Source: Caryophanon tenue (GTDB lineage Bacteria > Bacillota > Bacilli > Bacillales_A > Planococcaceae). From it: a DNA stretch of 49,098 bases. The notes beneath the pieces are model-generated. The model worked only from the letters and a program-made list of their open reading frames with translations. It ran no database searches and was not told where the DNA came from. Shown here one piece after another: positions 7,281 through 15,762 of this stretch. Made by a program: the position numbers and the translations under genes. The stretch's first letter is position 1; every line of letters starts with the position of its first letter. The stretch lies in NCBI RefSeq assembly GCF_001700315.1, contig NZ_MASJ01000018.1:1-49098 (forward strand), written 5' to 3'.

Positions 7281-8084
7281 TTATTCGTTCATATAATTAA
7301 ACAGTTTGCCTAAAAAATCATCGCTAATGGTTAATTGATACTGTTTTTCAACGAGATTTCGAAGTTCCATAACGAGAAGCAAAGAGTTCTTATAGGCTTC
7401 ATATAGTTCTAATTCATTTAATCGGGCAGTAGTCTTTTTAAACTTTTCATAGTTTTCAGGACTAATTTCTTTTTCAAGATTCTTTGTCATATTAAACCAA
7501 TTATCGGCATTTTCTTCCGCAATTCGAATGAGTTGTAGTATATTTTTTTGTAATTGAGATAAAAGTTCCAGTGAACGTGCATTTTCCCCTCTTTTAAGAA
7601 CATTAATCCCCATTAACCATAGGTTGGAAAAATTATTCAATAAAAAATTTACGTTTTCTTCTGTAAGTCTATTTGGTCCCGGACCTTCCAACTCTGATAA
7701 ATACAATTCTAGTTGTCCTGTTTCATCATAAATAAACATTGCTTTTGTGTCAGGAATGTAGCCTGATTCTTTGAATGAAGGAATAATATTCATTTCGTTT
7801 TCGGAAAGGAAATGAAATTCACCACGTATTAGATTTTCAAAAATTACTACTTCCGTACCGTACTCATTTTGATAGAGTAAAGTGTAGGAAGCGACTTCAT
7901 TTAGCCATTTTGCTGAATCAAAGGTGGAAATTGTATCATCTTTTAGAAAAACGTAATATTCTATATCAGAGTATTGATCTCCCTCTCCTTTTGTAAAAGA
8001 GCCATACATCATACAAGCAGATATTCGTTCATCTGACTGGACAAGTTCCTTAACCCTTGCCATTAGTTCCTTTTGTTTTAACAA
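7281..8084 (-). CDS. lnu: Lincosamide nucleotidyltransferase, Lnu(B)/Lnu(G)-like
   Basis: 267 residues, the same length as Lnu(B). Such enzymes transfer an AMP-type moiety from NTP to lincomycin/clindamycin and inactivate them. The polymerase-beta nucleotidyltransferase signature is present: GSFTKGEGDQYSDIEYY (about residues 28-44), with the metal-binding acidic pair in DIE. The stretches NEYGTEVVIFENLIRGEFHF and RSLELLSQLQKN match my memory of Lnu(B) closely, with scattered substitutions, so I expect a diverged allele. It is the only cargo gene of the Tn554-like element and sits behind a leader attenuator. Which lincosamides it inactivates cannot be told from sequence. Confidence 0.9.
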   Translation of the reverse strand: MLKQKELMARVKELVQSDERISACMMYGSFTKGEGDQYSDIEYYVFLKDDTISTFDSAKWLNEVASYTLLYQNEYGTEVVIFENLIRGEFHFLSENEMNIIPSFKESGYIPDTKAMFIYDETGQLELYLSELEGPGPNRLTEENVNFLLNNFSNLWLMGINVLKRGENARSLELLSQLQKNILQLIRIAEENADNWFNMTKNLEKEISPENYEKFKKTTARLNELELYEAYKNSLLLVMELRNLVEKQYQLTISDDFLGKLFNYMNE

Positions 8085-8126
8085 TTCGATTCCTTCTTTC
8101 TTTATTTTGATTCAGGGAGAAATAAA

Positions 8127-8332
8127 AAATCCTCCCAAATAATGTTGGAAGGATTAGTCATGTCACTTTTTAAGGACTCAAATAAAACTATTTAGCCTTT
8201 TTAGCTATTCAGTCTTACATTTATTTAGTATATGGAAAAATGGGCAGACTAATCCTAAGTTTTTAAACTGAAATATACTATTTCATTTGTTAAAAATTAG
8301 ATTAGTTCTTCATTGTCCACCCATCTCTCCTT
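8127..8332 (-). promoter_or_regulatory. Leader attenuator of the lnu gene with tiny upstream ORF
   Basis: Transcript order (minus strand): RBS AAAGGAG with a 4-codon ORF ATG-GGT-GGA-CAA-TGA (8324-8310) overlapping a second ATG-AAG-AAC-TAA (8313-8302); then AGGATTAGTC running into GTCTGCCCAT (8256-8240); then GACTAATCCT (8159-8150); then a terminator AATCCTTCC / GGGAGGATT + T6 (8155-8122). AGGATTAGTC is perfectly complementary to GACTAATCCT (anti-terminator). GTCTGCCCAT can pair with AUGGGUGGAC of the small ORF (two G-U pairs). A ribosome stalled on the small ORF would therefore free the anti-terminator. A -10-like TATACT lies about 20 nt upstream of the small ORF. Antibiotic-induced stalling is inferred from known erm/vga-type leaders. 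Confidence 0.8.
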
Positions 8333-8401
8333 TCGATTAATAGTATATTAATTTTAACACTTCAAAGTTCAAAGCACAAGTTGGTGAAACTCATAGATTA
8401 A

Positions 8402-8779
8402 CTATTCTCTAATGTACAAATCTCCGTATAATTTTTGGATCTGGTTCCTTAATCTTATATTTTCCTCTTCTAATTCCTTTACTCTTGTTTTTAAGGTTTT
8501 AATAAGGACTTCTTCAGAACGGGAGCTTTTCTTGGGTTTTGATATTACATTTTCTGTTTTTTGCTGTTTTCGGAGAGATTCAATCCTTTGCCTAATATCA
8601 TGTTCCTTATAAAGCCATGATTTAGAAACATTAGCTTCCTTTGCAACTGTGTTAAAATTAATAGTCTTACCTTCAAGCGATAGTTTAGAGATAACCTTGT
8701 CTACATTTTCTCTAGTCCGCCTGGACTTTTGCTTTGCCAAACGCACAATTTCCTCTGTATTTCGTACCTGTTTAACCAT
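8402..8779 (-). CDS. tnpC: Tn554-type transposase auxiliary protein TnpC
   Basis: 125 residues, the same length as Tn554 TnpC. The N-terminal half has a helix-turn-helix-like motif ([19 protein letters not shown], about residues 39-57). The C-terminal third is a coiled coil ([19 protein letters not shown]). In Tn554, TnpC is not essential but influences the frequency and orientation of transposition. The start codon directly follows the tnpB stop, so the two genes are translationally coupled. Confidence 0.9.
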   Translation of the reverse strand: MVKQVRNTEEIVRLAKQKSRRTRENVDKVISKLSLEGKTINFNTVAKEANVSKSWLYKEHDIRQRIESLRKQQKTENVISKPKKSSRSEEVLIKTLKTRVKELEEENIRLRNQIQKLYGDLYIRE

Positions 8780-10678
8780 CTAACTAATCCCCTTCAGGCT
8801 GCCAATTATTTGCTCTAGTCGCTCTTTAACACGGTTATTAGTCTCTATTTGCCTTTGCCATTGCTTTTCCTTAGCGACTGCCAATAACTCCTCAGTACGA
8901 TTTAACTGTTCCTCATGCTGCGATAAAAACTGCTTACTTGTACAAAAATGAGTACAATCTAAACAAGCATTGGCGTGTGGACAAGAACCTGCTATTACTG
9001 GTAATCGGCAATAACCATTTGGAAGAACTTGTGCATTAATATTTTTCTTGAACCATTGAAGATCAACATCATCGACTTCATTGTCATTATCTAACTCAAT
9101 TATATCTCCATTATTAGTTACCAGTTTTTCTTTGAATTTTGTAAATTCAGCTTTAAGGGTTTCATCAAAAATATGAGCATATCTGCTTGTCATTTCAGGA
9201 CTTTCATGACCCAAAAACTTTTGTACAATATGCTGCGGTACTCCGTTATTAATCATTCTTGTTCCTACTGTATGGCGAAAGGCATGGGCATGGAATCTAT
9301 AAATCTCGCCTGATTTATCGACTATTTTTTGCTCATAAGCTAATTTGTTTAACTCGTCTCTAAATGTTTCTTGTTTTAATGGCGATCCATCTTTTCTTGG
9401 AAAGAGGTATTCACTATCTGGAAACTCCCATGAAACTTTATCTTCCCGAACTTTAATCAATAAAGCTACCTCTTTTGATATTGGAACTATATGCTCCTTT
9501 TTCATTTTCCATTGATAATACTTTAAAAAGTAATCTCCATCTTTGTCCTCTAATAGACAACCTTTTTTCAAGGTGCACAATTCGCTTATCCTCATCCCAC
9601 ATTCTTGGACTATCATAGTCATCGTAGCTATATATTCGGGTAATTTATCAAGATGACTGTTCAATTGCTCCAGAACGTATTCATCTATAAAACGAGGTTT
9701 TGCTCTCGGTATTTTGGGATAGTCTTCTGGATAGATTAACACCTTGGAAGGAATATCATTCCATTCTAGCCTTAGAAGGGTACTAAATAGTCCTTCCAAT
9801 ATAGAGATCCTCCCATTTATTGTGCTAGGCTTTATCCCCATCATATTTAATTCGCTTAAATATGCTTCAATTTCCATTCTCGTTAATTGGTTTATTCTCT
9901 GAACGTGTTTAAAATTCATGTCCAAGAAATTAAAGAACTCTTTAAGTTTTTGGGCGATATCACATACATAGGAAAAGCTATCCGTATTTAATCTCAATTT
10001 ACAATATCTTTTTACGAGTTGTTTAAAATACGTATTGCGAACCCCTTTAAAGTTAATTACATATTCATATTGTGTCGGATTAACCTTATCATCTGGCAAA
10101 GGTAACTTACGTCTATCCCAAATGTCTTTATCCCACTCCTCCCCATCAAAATAAAAGTCCTCATAAAACTCCATAAATTGTTTTAAATTAGTAACATAGT
10201 AAGAATTAGCTTCTACAGCTATTTTTTCTTGATTAGCAGTAATCTTATAATTAGTAGTGGTAATTCTAACACCCTGTTCTGTCAAATATGTCCTATATTC
10301 CGTCATTGCTTTTTTAATAGGAACTTCAGTAATTGAAGTAATGTTAGGATACTTTAAATCTAAAAAATCTAACATTCTATTAATTACAGTTCCTTTTCTA
10401 ATCCATACAGTTTTTGCATTCCATATTCCATTATTTAAATGGTAAAAATAAAAATATTTCAATTCTGTTCTTAACCACAGATTTTTAACACGTTCAAAAC
10501 GAACCCACCGATTTCTTAAAGTAGGGTTCTTACTTAATTCTATGGCAGAAGGATGCGGACATTTCCTTATATCCCAACTATTATTAGCCCAAAATCCCTG
10601 CAATTCTTCATTCATTGCAGCTATTTTCTTACTGATCTCACTCTGACTGATAATTTTCCTTTTACTAGAATCATTCAT
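8780..10678 (-). CDS. tnpB: Tn554-type tyrosine recombinase TnpB
   Basis: 632 residues; Tn554 TnpB is about 630. It is the larger of the two tyrosine recombinases of this family. Catalytic landmarks: Arg in [16 protein letters not shown] (about 365), [12 protein letters not shown] (about 470) for the His-x-x-Arg box, and the nucleophile Tyr in [16 protein letters not shown] (about 500). The C-terminal region has the family's Cys/His cluster ([14 protein letters not shown]) followed by a coiled coil, likely for DNA binding or multimerisation. It overlaps tnpA by 4 nt (ATGA). Appears intact. Confidence 0.95.
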   Translation of the reverse strand: MNDSSKRKIISQSEISKKIAAMNEELQGFWANNSWDIRKCPHPSAIELSKNPTLRNRWVRFERVKNLWLRTELKYFYFYHLNNGIWNAKTVWIRKGTVINRMLDFLDLKYPNITSITEVPIKKAMTEYRTYLTEQGVRITTTNYKITANQEKIAVEANSYYVTNLKQFMEFYEDFYFDGEEWDKDIWDRRKLPLPDDKVNPTQYEYVINFKGVRNTYFKQLVKRYCKLRLNTDSFSYVCDIAQKLKEFFNFLDMNFKHVQRINQLTRMEIEAYLSELNMMGIKPSTINGRISILEGLFSTLLRLEWNDIPSKVLIYPEDYPKIPRAKPRFIDEYVLEQLNSHLDKLPEYIATMTMIVQECGMRISELCTLKKGCLLEDKDGDYFLKYYQWKMKKEHIVPISKEVALLIKVREDKVSWEFPDSEYLFPRKDGSPLKQETFRDELNKLAYEQKIVDKSGEIYRFHAHAFRHTVGTRMINNGVPQHIVQKFLGHESPEMTSRYAHIFDETLKAEFTKFKEKLVTNNGDIIELDNDNEVDDVDLQWFKKNINAQVLPNGYCRLPVIAGSCPHANACLDCTHFCTSKQFLSQHEEQLNRTEELLAVAKEKQWQRQIETNNRVKERLEQIIGSLKGIS

Positions 10679-11762
10679 TTCTTATGTTCCTTTCTCTCAA
10701 GATATTTATTAAACTCATTTTTCATATCTTGATCTGAAAGATGAACATAGGTATTTAACGTTGTTTGAACATGTGCATGGCCCAACCTCTTTTGAACGTG
10801 TGCAACATCCCATCCATCCCTAATTAGCTGCGTTGCATGAGTGTGGCGTAGCATATGCGGCGTAAACTCTATTCTAGTTCTTTTAACTATTCTTCTAACT
10901 AGATCAAGAACACTTTGGTACTTTAGTGTTTTTCCAAAATAGCCTTCTTTTAAAGAAATAAAAACATAATCATGCTCCAAGTCCTCACCATACTCATATA
11001 CCAAATAATCTGTATAAAGTGCCACAAGTTCTTTACTCACATGTATTGTTCTTTCCTTCCTTAATTTAATATAGGCCTCATTAACATTAACGTCTCTGGG
11101 TGTTAAATGGATTTGATTGTCCCAAGTGGCAATATCCTCAAGCCTTAGCGATAACACTTCACCGATTCTTAAACCACCCTCATACATAAGCATTAAAATT
11201 AATTTATCCCTCTTCGTATGACAAGCATCAATAATTTGCTTAACTTCCTCTGATGTTAGTGTTCTTATCTGCTTCTTTTTAACCCTTAACTTTAAGACAT
11301 TCTTTTGATATTTACCCTTATTAATATGATGTAAAAACCCCTTAAAATTTCTCCCCTTTGCTTGTTTAAATACATCAATTGACTTAAATTCTCCTAATCT
11401 ACTTAAATATTCCAGATAACTCATAACAGCATTTAAAATTGTATTCACTGTCGTTTCTTCTCTTATGGCTTCTTTTGACTGGAGATCAATTACATTTGCT
11501 GCTGTTGGGTATCTCAACCAACCTACAAAATCTGCTAATTTCTCAAAGTTAATATCATTAAGGGTAAGGTCCCCCTCTGTTCCATAAACTCATATAGCAA
11601 CTTTAAATGATAGCAGTATGCTTTAATGGTATTTGGTGACTTACCAGTATTATCTAGATATTTTATAAACCTCATTACTGGTTCTATTACCTGATATTCT
11701 TCATCTAGCAATAAATACAATGGATATGGCTTATTCTCCACTTTTATCCTTTGAACCTTCAC
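10675..11762 (-). pseudogene. tnpA: Tn554-type tyrosine recombinase TnpA, frameshifted
   Basis: Two frames cover one gene. 11762-11535 encodes the N-terminal SAM-like domain (75 aa, ending EQRGTLPLM). The rest, in the frame one base away, continues GDLTLNDINFEKLADFVGWL into the ORF annotated from 11517. Joined, they give about 362 residues, matching Tn554 TnpA (361). The break lies at a run of five G (11570-11574 on the minus-strand reading); six G would restore the frame. Catalytic residues are intact: GGLRIGEVLSL, HMLRHTHATQL, RLGHAHVQTTLNTYVHL. Alternatives are a sequencing error, or -1 slippage on AGG-GGG. Confidence 0.85.
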
Positions 11763-11782
11763 ATCCTCCCACCTCTTTAACC

Positions 11783-11874
11783 ACTTTAACTACTATAAAT
11801 TATAGACCTTGTTAATTTTTATTTAAAGTAAAAACCTCCCTAATATCCCCCTCCTAAACTACTTTAACTACTAT
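11783..11874 (+). repeat. Subterminal direct repeats at the tnpA end of the transposon
   Basis: ACTTTAACTACTAT occurs at 11783-11796 and again at 11861-11874, 78 bp apart, between tnpA and the radC junction. ATTTAAAGTAAA lies between them (11821-11832) and recurs near the other end (7218-7229). Likely recombinase-binding sites, inferred from position. Confidence 0.55.
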
Positions 11875-11904
11875 TATTCATTATACTATGGATAATAATA
11901 CTTG

Positions 11905-12360
11905 TGATGGGTGGTTGTGTGCGACAATGATGGCTACGGCATTTTGTAAAAAGGCTGTTTTAAACACTTCACGTGGTGTCACAAGACTTGCATTCAATAG
12001 ACCAATTTGGCAACGGTGTAACGACTGAATTTTATTTTTTGTCGATAAACAAGCAACTAAGAAAATTTCGCGGTCATCGTCGCCGATAAACTTCATCGCA
12101 ATATGAGCAAAGTCTGCTGGGCTACGAACAGGATAGTCTTCTAAGTTCTTGGATAAATATTTCTTTGGCAATTTGCGAAACTTTGCTTTCAACCGTACAA
12201 TCTCATAGATGCGTTCCTCCTCGTATGTTTGCGATTGCTTGAAGCCACAATCCGAAATCGGAAACACACCCCTACTCAAAATGAATGCCGCGGCATTCGC
12301 TTCCATTTGATTTTCAAGTGTATGATCGTTATGCTGCATAATCCCGCCTCTATTTATCAT
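11905..12360 (-). pseudogene. radC: radC-like gene, 5' fragment
   Basis: About 152 codons up to VAHNHPS, where RadC homology stops and the frame runs into transposon sequence (QVLLSIV, stop). The JAB/MPN metal motif needs HNHPSGDP...D, so the fragment alone is inactive. FLVACLSTKNKIQSLHRCQIG and LVTPREVFKTAF are typical RadC segments. The first 60 residues are unlike the helix-hairpin-helix N-terminus of chromosomal RadC, so this is the short, mobile-element-type RadC family. RBS GGCGGG lies near the ATG at 12360; an internal ATG at residue 8 is possible. Confidence 0.88.
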
Positions 12361-12484
12361 AAAACTGTAGAATGATTTTCGTATGGTTCACTACCGAAAA
12401 GGAGCCATTTTAGACCATTAACATTTCATATTTTGCAATATTTTCTTTTTGTTGTTTTATTGTCTTTTCGTGCATCAACTAATA

Positions 12485-12521
12485 TAAAAAAGGACCACTC
12501 GTAAAAGTGATCCTTTTTAGG
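12485..12521 (-). terminator. Intrinsic terminator of the SDR gene
   Basis: AAAAAGGACCACT / AGTGATCCTTTTT forms a stem with one mismatch and a 6-nt loop. A run of five T follows on both strands. It lies 50 nt beyond the SDR stop codon. Confidence 0.75.
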
Positions 12522-12572
12522 TTAGTTATATAAATATGCGTAAAATGGCTGCATATTGTAACTTAGATAAAG

Positions 12573-13373
12573 CTATCCGCGTAACATGTTACGGCCACCG
12601 TTGACCGGAATAATTTGCCCATTAATAAAGCCTGATGCCTCTGACGCTAAAAATACCATTACAGGTGCCATGTCGCGGTCTACATCACCCATTTCACCTC
12701 GGAAAGGTACTTTAAGGCGTTCCGCTTCTAAAAACTTCGCACGCGCTTCGTCTGTTAAACTATTTAAATAGTGGTCATACATCGGTGTTTTCATTGTTGG
12801 GTTCACACAGTTTGCACGAATGTCGTATTTTAATGCCCATTCGTATGCAATTGTACGTGTCCATGCATATACGGCACCTTTTGAAGCCGCATATAGAGCA
12901 CCACCTGCCATACCTGAAGAAGCTGTATCAGAAGAAAAGTTAATAATATTGCCTTCTCCTTCTTGCTCTTTAAAAATACGGCATGCTGCTTGGTTTGTGT
13001 ATACTGTACCGTTAATATTGACACCAAATTGGAAGTCTAAATCTTCTGGTTTATAGTCCTCAGCTGCCGCTAATTTCTCTACCCCTGCGATATGCGCTAA
13101 AACATCTAAACCTCCCATATCTTTGGCCGCTTGCTCGAACACCGTGAATACTTCTTGTTGGTTAGCGATGTTACAGTGGTAATACGTCGCTTTACCTGTC
13201 GCATCTGATAAGGCATTTGCCTCTGCCACTGTTTGTTGACCAAGCTCATCATTAATATCTATAACTGCTACTGTTGCACCTTCACGTACATAAGCACGAA
13301 CCGTACCTGCAGCGATGCCACTTGCGCCACCAGTTACAATAATACGTTTATCCTTTAATTGCATATTTAACAC
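12573..13373 (-). CDS. Short-chain dehydrogenase/reductase (SDR)
   Basis: 266 residues, a classical SDR. NAD(P)-binding motif TGGASGIA (about 15-22), acidic residue at the end of strand 2 in VAVIDIND (favouring NAD over NADP), a variant NAG motif (AHIAGVE), catalytic Ser in NFSSDTAS and the Y-x-x-x-K pair in YAASKGA (about 163-169). The end NGQIIPVNGG is typical. Substrate unknown. It lies 104 nt downstream of a tetR gene on the same strand, so it is a plausible target of that regulator. An AGGAGTG ribosome-binding site precedes the start. Confidence 0.92.
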   Translation of the reverse strand: MLNMQLKDKRIIVTGGASGIAAGTVRAYVREGATVAVIDINDELGQQTVAEANALSDATGKATYYHCNIANQQEVFTVFEQAAKDMGGLDVLAHIAGVEKLAAAEDYKPEDLDFQFGVNINGTVYTNQAACRIFKEQEGEGNIINFSSDTASSGMAGGALYAASKGAVYAWTRTIAYEWALKYDIRANCVNPTMKTPMYDHYLNSLTDEARAKFLEAERLKVPFRGEMGDVDRDMAPVMVFLASEASGFINGQIIPVNGGRNMLRG

Positions 13374-13477
13374 TCCTTGTATATGTCATTACATCTAGTA
13401 TACGGTGTGTTATATATGAGAAACGATTCCGATTTAATTGTCAGTGTTACGCAAAAGGAAACAATTTAAACGATTTG

Positions 13478-14050
13478 TTACCTACTTTGTTCATCGTAAT
13501 TTTGGAAAATAGGCAATGTCCATCGCTCATAGTACGATGCCATCAATTTCGGCGGAACCATCATACCATCTTTCATCCATTTTACAAGTAGCATTGTATG
13601 CGAGGAAGCATAAAAATAGGTCATATATTCATGTTCTAAATCAGACAGTTTTAGTGGTTGTAACTTTTTCGAGATGATTTCACTCGAATGTTTTAGTACA
13701 AATTCATAGAAAGAATTTTGTCCCGTAAATGCATTAACGCGTTCGTAAAATTTTCGATCTTTGTAGATTTGCTGGTATTGCCACTCTAAAATCATTGCAG
13801 ATGGTAAGTCCATATTTATATACAATTCCCGTAAATTCTCCATCGGTACGATTATCTCTTTAATTAACATTTGCTCGACGACATCATTTTTATCTTTAAA
13901 GTATTTATAAAATGTCTTTCGTGAAACTTGCGTAGCCTCGCAAATTTCAGCAACCGTAAGCTTTGTAAAATCTTTCTCCATGACAAGTTTATGAAAGCAG
14001 CGCATAATTTTAAGCGCTGTTTCGTGCAGAACTTGTTCTTTTTCAATCAT
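13478..14050 (-). CDS. TetR/AcrR family transcriptional regulator
   Basis: 190 residues. The N-terminal helix-turn-helix is TVAEICEATQVSRKTFYKYFKDKNDVV (about 28-54, split here: VAEICEATQVSRKTF then YKYFKDKND), the TetR recognition-helix signature. The C-terminal part is the variable ligand/dimer domain, resembling the TetR_C_7/DhaS-like group. Upstream (14051-14130) the DNA has clustered TATAC/GTATA steps suitable for an autoregulatory operator, but no perfect palindrome. Probably regulates itself and the SDR gene downstream. Confidence 0.9.
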   Translation of the reverse strand: MIEKEQVLHETALKIMRCFHKLVMEKDFTKLTVAEICEATQVSRKTFYKYFKDKNDVVEQMLIKEIIVPMENLRELYINMDLPSAMILEWQYQQIYKDRKFYERVNAFTGQNSFYEFVLKHSSEIISKKLQPLKLSDLEHEYMTYFYASSHTMLLVKWMKDGMMVPPKLMASYYERWTLPIFQNYDEQSR

Positions 14051-14259
14051 GATTACACCACGCTTCTTTAGTTAAGTTTATGGATTTATTTATAGTCATT
14101 ATACTATACATACTATGCGTGTTAGGTGCTTATACTACCCATCATAATCAACAAGACATTCATTGCACGGTATATGATTTTCAACTGATAAAACTACACC
14201 TAAAGGACACGAGGACACGTTACGACAGATGAAACTTATTATAATTTAAACGAACCTAA

Positions 14260-14943
14260 TTAATTGGAAATGGTCTTCTTTTCGATGTCTAAGCGATTAA
14301 TGATATAGGAAATTAATGTATCTAATGGGTTAATAATTGTGTGAGATGTCATCTGTTCAAATTCTTTAGCAGCATCAACCATAGATAATTGAGCGACTGA
14401 AATAATGCTATTGTCTTTAACAGCAGTGGCTAAAAAATTAATTATTTTATGGTTATATTCACTTTTTAATCCTTGCATTATTAACTCAAATGCATCGTTA
14501 ATGGTCATAACATTTACATCTAAAGTTTTTTTGTGATCATTTGTGTATTGATTAAGACGTTCTATTGTTCCGTTAACTGTCGCAGGGTTTGTAAATAAAA
14601 TGGTTTGTGGATGCTTTATGTTACTAATGTGTTCAAAAAATGGCTCATCAATTTTGATGATAGGAACAGATACCGATACATTTTCTTCTTGTAAAATCGC
14701 AATGTAGGTTGTACAAGTAATGAGAATAGCATCGACATTTGATGTTGAAATCCACTCTAATTGTTCATTGACTTTATTTTGAGCATCGACGTTATCCAAA
14801 TTTTGATCCGATGTTACTCGATACATTAACGCAGGGTCTACAAAATGTAGGCATTCAATATCATATAGTGAAAGTGCTTTTTCAATATATTCAATATTTG
14901 AGTAATGGGCGTGGAGACAACCTAGTTTTTTTTCATGATACAC
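14260..14943 (-). CDS. Asp/Glu/hydantoin racemase-like protein
   Basis: 227 residues. The layout is that of the aspartate/glutamate racemase superfamily: a first Cys-containing loop (KLGCLHAHYSN), the central ILITCTTYIAIL containing the second catalytic-type Cys (about 86-97), and the third strand TILFTNPATVNGTIERLNQY. The family's second half ends with ISVAQLSM in place of the usual 'LAQ.SM' catalytic segment. A racemase or decarboxylase/isomerase role on a small carboxylic acid is likely; substrate unknown. No operon partner. Confidence 0.7.
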   Translation of the reverse strand: MYHEKKLGCLHAHYSNIEYIEKALSLYDIECLHFVDPALMYRVTSDQNLDNVDAQNKVNEQLEWISTSNVDAILITCTTYIAILQEENVSVSVPIIKIDEPFFEHISNIKHPQTILFTNPATVNGTIERLNQYTNDHKKTLDVNVMTINDAFELIMQGLKSEYNHKIINFLATAVKDNSIISVAQLSMVDAAKEFEQMTSHTIINPLDTLISYIINRLDIEKKTISN

Positions 14944-15449
14944 AACCTAATCTATATTTTTTGATAATTCTATCATTTCAAAAAGGAATTAACTACAAAG
15001 AATTTATCAAAATTTAAGCGACAATCCCCCACCTCAAGCGAAGATAAGTGGAGGTAATTCAAATAGAAAACAGTAAAGCTCACTTATTGTCTGTAACATG
15101 TTCATATAGTACGGTTTGATCACATATATCCTTTTCAACTAAAATTAATGTTACATATTTGGGAATCTTGTTACAGGCGGAGGAAATGGCATCATCATGT
15201 GAACGCCCCTTCCCTACTTATGGTGTTGCATAAGGAAATGCTGTCGGGAATCGTTACATCATTCGTGCCAATCGACAAAAAATCAGCTTTGTTTGTAATC
15301 CACACTAGACTTTTTGTATGCTGTATATCGAGCACCACCAGCTTTTTCAATCGTGAGCAAGCGTGTATAAATTTTTGAAATATGATTGCGAAATGAAATT
15401 TATCTGTTATTCTTGAACATAAGTAAATACGTCCAGCAGGAAGAAGATG
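14944..15449. other. Gene-free stretch before the B12 locus
   Basis: No supported gene. A minus-strand frame around 15230-15370 contains KADFLSIGTND, which resembles the EI/PEP-utilising enzyme segment FFSIGTND, but the rest does not match. It may be a tiny remnant. The stretch ends at the first cobalamin riboswitch. Confidence 0.4.
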
Positions 15450-15597
15450 CCGATTAGGCTTAATAGGGAATTTGGTGTAAATCCAAAACTGTTTCCGCAA
15501 CTGTAAAGTGCTGATGAAATGAACGATGCCACTGTCGATAGTCGATGGGAAGGGTTCAAAGTAAATTGATGCATAAGTCAGGAGACCTGTCTTTTTC
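15450..15597 (+). promoter_or_regulatory. Cobalamin riboswitch 1 (ECF/transcobalamin-like operon)
   Basis: Conserved aptamer blocks in order: TTAATAGGGAATTTGGTG, AAATCC, TTTCCGCAACTGTAA, GCCACTG, GATGGGAAGG and the B12 box AAGTCAGGAGACCTG (15574-15588). A short hairpin CTCTTCGGAATAAAGAG follows, in the position of P13. This binds adenosyl- or related cobalamins and should switch the downstream terminator on when B12 is abundant. Confidence 0.95.
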
Positions 15598-15679
15598 TGA
15601 TCGTATCCATTCTCTTCGGAATAAAGAGACTATACGGCAAATCGGCATGTCTTTTTATTCATTTTCCATGCTTATTTCC

Positions 15680-15715
15680 CGCTATTTCTCAGCCGTTGAG
15701 AAATAGCGTTTTTTT
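15680..15715 (+). terminator. Riboswitch 1 expression-platform terminator
   Basis: CGCTATTTCTCA / TGAGAAATAGCG (12 perfect base pairs, short loop) followed by seven T. It lies between riboswitch 1 and the start codon at 15763, so it is the regulated terminator. Confidence 0.92.
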
Positions 15716-15762
15716 GTGCGCGCGATTTCATGACGTAAATAATAGGAAAGGTTGAACAAATT

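Larger units (their letters stand above)
7152..11904 (-). mobile_element. Tn554-family transposon inserted in radC
   Basis: About 4.75 kb carrying tnpA, tnpB and tnpC in the Tn554 order, plus a lincosamide nucleotidyltransferase as cargo. It splits a radC-like gene exactly at the HNHPS/GDP codons. radC is the well-known preferred target of Tn554 relatives. As expected for this family I see no terminal inverted repeats and no target duplication. Boundaries come from where RadC homology stops and resumes and may be off by a few bases. Subterminal copies of ATTTAAAGTAAA occur near both ends (7218-7229 and 11821-11832). With tnpA frameshifted the copy may be immobile. Confidence 0.88.

Noticed and set aside
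11535-11762. The 75-residue frame as an independent small gene (a separate SAM-like protein)
   Set aside because: It joins seamlessly to the downstream recombinase after a one-base correction, giving the exact Tn554 TnpA length.
15195-15500. Minus-strand frame with KADFLSIGTND as an EI/PEP-utilising enzyme gene
   Set aside because: Only about ten residues match, there is no start signal, and the frame overlaps riboswitch 1.
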